A stretch of DNA of 9,694 nt. Source: Chloroflexota bacterium (lineage in GTDB: Bacteria > Chloroflexota > UBA6077). Under the pieces are notes generated by a model. That model did no database searches. It was not told where the DNA came from and saw nothing but the letters and a program-made list of their open reading frames with translations. The translations under genes were made by a program, and so were the position numbers. This document shows, in pieces, positions 5,352 through 9,694 of this stretch. The stretch's first letter is position 1, and each line of letters begins with the position of its first letter. The DNA lies in the NCBI GenBank assembly GCA_021788565.1, contig JAJYKO010000133.1, positions 1 to 9,694 of the forward strand. Direction: 5' to 3'.

Positions 5352-6707
5352 TCACGAGAAGCGCATTCGGGCAACGGCGACGGTCACGTTGCGTGTCTTC
5401 GTCTTCGGTACGAGCAGCCGGCCCATGCCGCTGGCGAGGATAGCGGCCGGCTCGCACACGCCCCGCGTCCCTATCCGCTCCTGCACCACGACCGACGGGT
5501 TGGGCGCCCCTGCCACGCCGTCCAGGGTCTCAGCTGAGAAGTACTCCACGGGAACCCCGAGCCTCTCGGCACACTCGGAGAGCCCGACTTCGTCTCGCTT
5601 CACGTCCACGGTCGCCAGCTTCCGCAGGCTCGCGAGGGCGAGATCGTTACGCTCGAAAGCCTCTCTTACGCCAACTTCGATCTCCTCGGCGCTCGTACCC
5701 CGGTTGCAGCCGACTCCTGCCACGAGGCTGCGGGGCCGGTAAATTACAAACGGCACCGAGGGGCGGTCCGTATCAGAAAGCAGGCGGTCAGCGATGACGA
5801 GGGCTGCTCGACAATGTCGGGCTGCCAACTCCCCCAGCGTCGAGAAGCGCAGCACGTTGGACGGCAGCGGCCTCCCAGCGGGCCACCAGTTCGGCTCTCC
5901 GGCCTCCTGGAGCAGACCCACCTCCTCGCCGTTCACTACCGCCGCGCTCACGCGGGTCACCTCTTCGACGTTCTCGATCCGCCAGCCCAGTTCGCGCCCC
6001 AGCAGATCCACCGCCAGCGTATTCAGCGCATCCGAGGCGGTAGTCACAACCGGTTGAGCCCCCAGCAGCGCCGCGACTCGCTCCGTGAGTGCGTTGCTCC
6101 CGCCCAGGTGACCGGAGAGCAGGCTGACGACGAAACGGCCCGTATCGTCGACCACCGCCACCGCGGGATCGATGTGCTTGTCCGCGACCAGCGGCGCGAT
6201 CAGCCGCACCGTCATCCCCACCGACCCAAAGACGACGATGGAGCCATACTTGCCGAACAGCTCGGCCATCAACTCGGCCGCGCGTCCGCTCCACGGGTAG
6301 ACGTCAGGCTCGTCACGGGGCGAGAACCTTTCCGGCAGGTAGAGCGCGCTCTCGGGCAGGCCTTCCCGAAGCCGAAGCGCGAGCCGGCAGCCAGGCAGGC
6401 TCACCGCCACTACAGCGACTGGACGGGATAGTTCATGGATGGAGCCGCTTTCGGCCATGGCCTCAGGGATGGCAAGGGCCCGGGAGGGCGAAGCTCCTGC
6501 TGAGCCGCCATGTGATGGTCTCCCAACACTTGCTCTTTGAGCCCTTCTACCCAGGTCGGTGGGCTCGGCCGAAATGGCGGCTTCCAGATGGGGGCGGCGG
6601 TCCTGCGCGACGTGGCGGCTCGCCAGGAGGCTCGCCATCCCCTTCTGCCGAGCCATCCCGGGCTGAGGCTGCGATTCACTTTCCTGCGGATCAGGCACGG
6701 CAATCAT
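5352..6707 (-). CDS. cbiG: Cobalt-precorrin-5A hydrolase, with long N-terminal extension
   Basis: CbiG opens the lactone ring of cobalt-precorrin-5A and releases acetaldehyde, a step special to the anaerobic pathway. The core starts near residue 97. Signatures include FGSVGMTVRLIAPLVADKHIDPAV (160-183), VDDTGRFVVSLLSGHLGGSNALTE (186-209), the C-terminal GVGCNRGTS (331-339), LASLRKLATVDVKRDE (358-373) and GVCEPAAI (416-423). The core is about 355 residues, close to the 350 of known CbiG proteins, so the full 451-residue frame carries about 90 extra residues. ATG 6707 overlaps the cbiF stop as ATGA but has its AGGG abutting the start; ATG 6458 is a plausible true start, though its GAGG is only 2 bases away. 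The extension is low in conserved features and contains a repeat (6574-6638). The enzyme is certain; the start is not. Confidence 0.9.
   Translation of the reverse strand: MIAVPDPQESESQPQPGMARQKGMASLLASRHVAQDRRPHLEAAISAEPTDLGRRAQRASVGRPSHGGSAGASPSRALAIPEAMAESGSIHELSRPVAVVAVSLPGCRLALRLREGLPESALYLPERFSPRDEPDVYPWSGRAAELMAELFGKYGSIVVFGSVGMTVRLIAPLVADKHIDPAVAVVDDTGRFVVSLLSGHLGGSNALTERVAALLGAQPVVTTASDALNTLAVDLLGRELGWRIENVEEVTRVSAAVVNGEEVGLLQEAGEPNWWPAGRPLPSNVLRFSTLGELAARHCRAALVIADRLLSDTDRPSVPFVIYRPRSLVAGVGCNRGTSAEEIEVGVREAFERNDLALASLRKLATVDVKRDEVGLSECAERLGVPVEYFSAETLDGVAGAPNPSVVVQERIGTRGVCEPAAILASGMGRLLVPKTKTRNVTVAVARMRFS
6574..6638. repeat. Candidate repeat element in the 5' part of cbiG
   Basis: ATGGCG (6574-6579) and CGCCAT (6633-6638) bound a 65-base GC-rich segment. 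Its right part has GGCTCGCCA twice with a 12-base period (6617-6625 and 6629-6637). TGGCGGCTCGCC (6613-6624) also occurs at 13-24 in the non-coding left end. The segment lies wholly in the non-conserved N-terminal extension of CbiG. Confidence 0.45.
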
Positions 6708-7489
6708 TCCCTTTTGCGGTAGCCGTGGCCGAAAGACGGGTCGTATAGCAGGGATGCGGCGGCCGGCTTGCCCTCCTTGATCGCCCTCAGCGCATCCCCG
6801 ACCAGTATCAGCGCCTGCCGGGTGATCCCGGCAGCGCGGACGGCCGCTGCGATATCCGAGAGCGTGCCACGCAGGATTCGCTGGTCAGGCCAGGTCGCTC
6901 TGTACACTACTGCCACCGGGGTTTCCTCGGGGTAACCGCCGTCTCGTAGCTCGGTCACGACCCTATCGATCATGCCTGCGCTGAGGTAGATCGCGAGGGT
7001 AGCGCGGTGAGACGCCAGGTCTCGAAGCCGCTGCGTGTCGGGGACCGGCGTTCGCCCTTCCGCCCGCGTGATGATGATCGTCTGGCTGACCTCGGGGACC
7101 GTCAGCTCGACTCCCAGCTCGGCGGCGGCACCGAAAAGCGAGCTCACCCCCGGCACGACGGCATATCCGATCCCCGCCGCGGCCAGGGCATTCATCTGCT
7201 CTCGGATAGCGCCGTAGATGCTCGGATCCCCGCTGTGGACCCTGGCTACAACCCGCCCGGCCCGGGCCGCCTCGACCATCCTGCTCACGATCTCTTCGAG
7301 CGTCAACCCCGAGCTCCCCGCAACCTCGGCTCCCGGTTTGGCCAAAGTGCCAATCTCCTCGTTGACCAGGGAGTCGGCGTAGAGGATCAGATCGGCCGAC
7401 TGGATGATTCGCTGGGCCCGAACCGTCATGAGATCCAGCGCGCCGGGTCCGGCCCCGATGAAGTAAACAGTCACCTTTTCTTTTGTCAT
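6704..7489 (-). CDS. cbiF: Precorrin-4 / cobalt-precorrin-4 C11-methyltransferase
   Basis: The product (261 residues) methylates C11 of the contracted corrin precursor using SAM. Family motifs are VYFIGAGPG (8-16), ILYADSLVNEEI (35-46), VHSGDPSIYGAIREQM (84-99), VPGVSSLFGAAAELGVELTVPEVSQ (112-136) and ITRAEGRTPVP (140-150), which are diagnostic of CobM/CbiF. The start is ATG 7489, whose ATGA overlaps the cbiL stop; the open frame extends 35 residues further but only into cbiL. The 3' end again overlaps the next gene (cbiG) by ATGA, so translation of the three genes is probably coupled. Length matches the family. Confidence 0.94.
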   Translation of the reverse strand: MTKEKVTVYFIGAGPGALDLMTVRAQRIIQSADLILYADSLVNEEIGTLAKPGAEVAGSSGLTLEEIVSRMVEAARAGRVVARVHSGDPSIYGAIREQMNALAAAGIGYAVVPGVSSLFGAAAELGVELTVPEVSQTIIITRAEGRTPVPDTQRLRDLASHRATLAIYLSAGMIDRVVTELRDGGYPEETPVAVVYRATWPDQRILRGTLSDIAAAVRAAGITRQALILVGDALRAIKEGKPAAASLLYDPSFGHGYRKRE

Positions 7490-8229
7490 CCTGCTTTGCC
7501 CTGCTTTCTCACGATCAGCAGCGACAGATAGTCGAGCTCCTTTCCGCGAAGGGTCCTCACGTCGCGCACGACCTCCTGCTCCTCCGATCCGCACCGCTTC
7601 ACGTACACCGCCTGCTCCGCCAGGCCCAGCTCGTCCAGCACACCCAGGACGCGATCGAACACACGATTCACCTTGAGGAGCACCACCGTGTCGAACAGCC
7701 TCAGTACTTCGGCAAGCTGATCCCCCTCGTAGGTCGCGGGGAGGACGGCAAGCCTCTCCGCCCCGTCCACCAGTGGCAGTCCGGCGGCGGCGGCCGAAGC
7801 GTTGATGGACGAAACCCCCGGAATCACCTTGACTGGTATCTCGGGATGGCTCTCAACGACCAGGCAGTACAGGTGCATGAAGGTGCTGTAGATGAAGGGG
7901 TCGCCTTCGGTGACGAAGGCGACATCGCGTCCCCGTCGAAGCGGCGTCAGAACCTGCTCCAGGGCAGCCGCCCAGTGCTGCTCCAGGACCGAGCGATACT
8001 TTGTCATCGGGAAGACAAGTTCGACCAGTTGCTGGCGCGACGGGTCGATCAGGTGGGAAACGAAGGTGCGGACGTAGCTGGCGCCCTCCTCCCTGCTCTT
8101 GGGCAGGCAGATTACCGGCGCCTCCCGAAGCACCCGCTGCGCCTTGATCGTTATCAGCTCCGGGTCACCGGGACCGACCCCGACCCCGAAGAAGGTTCCG
8201 GAACCGGCTGGCTCTCGGATTTCGGTCAA
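7486..8229 (-). CDS. cbiL: Precorrin-2 / cobalt-factor II C20-methyltransferase
   Basis: The product (247 residues) adds the C20 methyl group from SAM, the first step committed to cobalamin after precorrin-2. Motifs are FFGVGVGPGDPELITIKA (13-30), a CobI/CbiL hallmark, FVTEGDPFIYSTFMHL (105-120), VIPGVSSINASAAAAGLPL (135-153) and a C-terminal sheet ending LSLLIVRK. TTG 8229 is preferred because GGGAGG (8236-8241) is 6 bases upstream; an in-frame TTG at 8235 abuts the Shine-Dalgarno. It follows cbiET by 82 bases that contain a strong dyad and the start of a repeat, so it may have its own regulation. It overlaps cbiF by 4 bases. Confidence 0.93.
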   Translation of the reverse strand: MTEIREPAGSGTFFGVGVGPGDPELITIKAQRVLREAPVICLPKSREEGASYVRTFVSHLIDPSRQQLVELVFPMTKYRSVLEQHWAAALEQVLTPLRRGRDVAFVTEGDPFIYSTFMHLYCLVVESHPEIPVKVIPGVSSINASAAAAGLPLVDGAERLAVLPATYEGDQLAEVLRLFDTVVLLKVNRVFDRVLGVLDELGLAEQAVYVKRCGSEEQEVVRDVRTLRGKELDYLSLLIVRKQGKAG

Positions 8230-8244
8230 TTTCAACCTCCCTGC

Positions 8245-8275
8245 CGATGTCGTGATAGCATGCGATCACGCATCG
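8245..8275. promoter_or_regulatory. Dyad-symmetric site upstream of cbiL
   Basis: CGTGAT (8251-8256) and ATCACG (8265-8270) enclose AGCATGCG, so the 20 bases form a near-perfect palindrome broken only by an A/G pair. Flanking CGATG (8245-8249) and CATCG (8271-8275) extend it to 11 bp with a single bulged T. It lies 16 bases before the cbiL start and overlaps no repeat family seen here. It could be a repressor operator or an mRNA hairpin controlling cbiL. No T-tract follows, so a terminator is unlikely. Confidence 0.4.
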
Positions 8276-8306
8276 ATGAGCGCGACTGGTGTGAATGGTC
8301 GACGCG

Positions 8307-8352
8307 GGCCCCTACGTGGTAGCTGTAGGGGCCGGCGGCTCTGCCGGCCCGC
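8307..8352. repeat. REP-like repeat A, copy at the 3' end of cbiET
   Basis: A repeat A unit TGTAGG followed by GGGCCGGC-GGCTCT-GCCGGCCC occupies 8324-8352 and differs from the unit at 4486-4514 in one loop base. A partial opposing arm GGCCCCTAC (8307-8315) pairs with GTAGGGGCC (8325-8333), giving a degenerate head-to-head pair like that at 4446-4514. The unit is inside the cbiET reading frame and encodes its last residues. Confidence 0.75.
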
Positions 8353-9640
8353 TGCCTCGTTTCTGAGTACTCGTCCCTGCCACGATAAAGATCGGGTTCA
8401 ATGCCTCAAAGCGGGTCATGCCCGCCACATCTTTGCTCCGGGAAACCTGTATCAGCGTCACGTCCGCGGCGAAGCCTCGCTCCCGGAGCCCGGTCACCGC
8501 AACTCCGGCTGTATCGAGAGTGGCGGCGTTGATCACGACCCGTCCGTACGGCCGAAGCTCACGAGCCACGACGTCCAGGATGGCAGGGAGGTTACCGCCG
8601 CTTCCCCCGATGAAGACGGCATCGGGGGAGGGAAGGCCTTCCAGAGCAGCGGGGGCTTCTCCGTGGATGGCGGAAAGGTTGTGGGTCCCGAACTTCGCCT
8701 GATTCTTCAGAATGAGATCGATGCCCTCGTCGTCTCGCTCGACGGCATAGGCGTGACCGTCCCTGGCGATCATCGCCGCTTCGATCGCCACGGACCCCGA
8801 TCCCGCGCCGACGTCCCACACCACGCTGGATTCCTGAAGGCCCAGTCTGGCGAGGGAGGCCATTCGAACCTCCAGCTTCGTGATCAGGCCCTTATGGGGA
8901 TGGCGTTGGTGAAACTCTTCTTCCGGTATCCCGTGCGGCCAGGAGCGGGCAATGGCAACGTCGGGCGTGACGCTACGCTCGCTCGCGGCGCGAGTCCGCG
9001 CCGCTACCTCGTCCTCTTCCCGTAAGAGGATCAGGACGTTGAGGGGGCCGCTCTCCATGTTCGTCAGGGTAGCGAGGTCGGCCTCACGCACCGCCTCGTC
9101 GGGTCCGCCCAGGTTCTCGCACACGTAGGCCCGGTAGCCCGCGACGCCGTTCGCCAAAAGGGCGCGAGCAATCGCGGCGGGCGTGTTCGTGTCGTCGGTG
9201 AGGATGCTGACCTTCGACTTGCCCTGAACGGCCGACGCGATGCCTTCAAGAGACCGACCGTGGACGCTGAGGAAGATCGCGTCCTCCCAGCTCTCCTTGA
9301 TCCTCGCGAAAGCAAGCTGAACCGAACTCAGTTGTGGGATGATCTCGACTCGCTCCTTGCCGAGGCGCCCCACCAGCACCTTCCCGATGCCAAAGAACCC
9401 GGGGTCCCCCGATGCCAGGATGACCACTCGCCGTTCGCTCAGGGCCGCCTCGACCATGGCCAGCACCTCTGCCTTCCCGGGGTTCACCGCCCACCGCTCG
9501 GCTCTCCCTTCCGGGATCGCGGCGAGCAGCCGGCCGGTGCCGATTAATAGCTCGGCCCCGTCCAGGATCTCCCTCGCCCGAGGGGGCAGGCCGGATATCC
9601 CGTCGGACCCGACGCCGACGACGTAGACCTTATTCTCCAC
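8312..9640 (-). CDS. cbiET: Fused precorrin-6B C5,15-methyltransferase / C12-decarboxylase (CbiE-CbiT)
   Basis: This 442-residue bifunctional enzyme (also called CobL) methylates C5 and C15 of the corrin ring and decarboxylates the C12 acetate. The CbiE domain (about 1-210) has VYVVGVGSDGISGLPPRA (5-22), ASGDPGFFGIG (76-86) and IIPQLSSVQLAFARI (100-114). The CbiT domain (about 240-423) has IPEEEFHQRHPHKGLITKLEVR (238-259), the class I SAM site VVWDVGAGSGSVAIEAA (273-289), the acidic E301 and FIGGSGGNL (343-351). The GTG at 9640 is chosen because family similarity begins there; GAGG lies 5 bases upstream. The frame stays open to the window edge, so a longer product is possible. The linker (around 219-224) and the tail after 428 are encoded by repeat sequences. 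The operon promoter would lie beyond the window. Confidence 0.92.
   Translation of the reverse strand: MENKVYVVGVGSDGISGLPPRAREILDGAELLIGTGRLLAAIPEGRAERWAVNPGKAEVLAMVEAALSERRVVILASGDPGFFGIGKVLVGRLGKERVEIIPQLSSVQLAFARIKESWEDAIFLSVHGRSLEGIASAVQGKSKVSILTDDTNTPAAIARALLANGVAGYRAYVCENLGGPDEAVREADLATLTNMESGPLNVLILLREEDEVAARTRAASERSVTPDVAIARSWPHGIPEEEFHQRHPHKGLITKLEVRMASLARLGLQESSVVWDVGAGSGSVAIEAAMIARDGHAYAVERDDEGIDLILKNQAKFGTHNLSAIHGEAPAALEGLPSPDAVFIGGSGGNLPAILDVVARELRPYGRVVINAATLDTAGVAVTGLRERGFAADVTLIQVSRSKDVAGMTRFEALNPIFIVAGTSTQKRGSGPAEPPAPTATT
8965..8992 (+). repeat. REP-like repeat B inside the cbiET coding sequence
   Basis: GACGCTACGCTCGCTCG (8969-8985) matches the repeat B 17-mer at 31-47 with one mismatch. 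The wider 28-base segment matches 650-677 at 24 of 28 positions. On the coding strand it gives the residues A-S-E-R-S-V (219-224) in the linker between the CbiE and CbiT domains. Confidence 0.6.
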
Positions 9641-9694
9641 TGCTGCCTCATCATGCAGGTTCTGACCTCCTGAAATCGAGACTTCAGTCGGTGG

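Noticed and set aside
9641..9694. Cobalamin riboswitch before cbiET
   Set aside because: Only 54 bases remain before the window edge and no B12-box-like motif is visible; it could lie outside.

Overview
GC-rich bacterial DNA with frequent TTG/GTG starts, strong GGAGG-type ribosome binding sites and several families of short palindromic (REP-like) repeats. Anaerobic-type cobalamin genes, including cbiG, together with a probable UGA-encoded selenoprotein suggest an anaerobic or facultative bacterium. The repeat style and gene content would fit a Chloroflexota or similar environmental genome, but the sequence alone does not establish this.

Layout. Positions 1 to about 773 hold no convincing gene: they are a mosaic of inverted and direct repeats. 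A plus-strand operon follows (898-4322): an LsrF/DhnA-type class I aldolase, a zinc-dependent medium-chain alcohol dehydrogenase, an LDH2/MDH2-type 2-hydroxyacid dehydrogenase, and a small C-GCAxxG-C-C family redox protein. The last gene is interrupted by an in-frame TGA exactly where the family has its first conserved cysteine. A 6-bp hairpin resembling a bacterial SECIS element starts 11 nt after the TGA. I read it as a 156-residue selenoprotein. A conventional ORF call would start after the TGA and lose the N-terminus and the selenocysteine. From 4323 to 4523 there is a repeat-rich convergent intergenic region.

The right half (9640 to 4524, minus strand) is a cobalamin (corrin ring) operon in transcription order cbiET (cobL), cbiL (cobI), cbiF (cobM), cbiG, cbiH (cobJ). 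cbiL/cbiF and cbiF/cbiG overlap by ATGA. These enzymes carry out the C20, C11, C17 and C5/C15 methylations, the C12 decarboxylation and the ring-contraction fragment hydrolysis. cbiC, cbiD, cbiJ and the cobaltochelatase are not in this window.

Repeats have entered genes. One REP-like palindrome encodes the C-terminal tail of CbiET, a second repeat type lies in the linker between its two domains, and a third candidate repeat lies in a roughly 90-residue non-conserved N-terminal extension of CbiG. The two operons converge and show no evident biochemical link; the first looks like sugar or hydroxyacid catabolism with an attached selenium-dependent redox protein.
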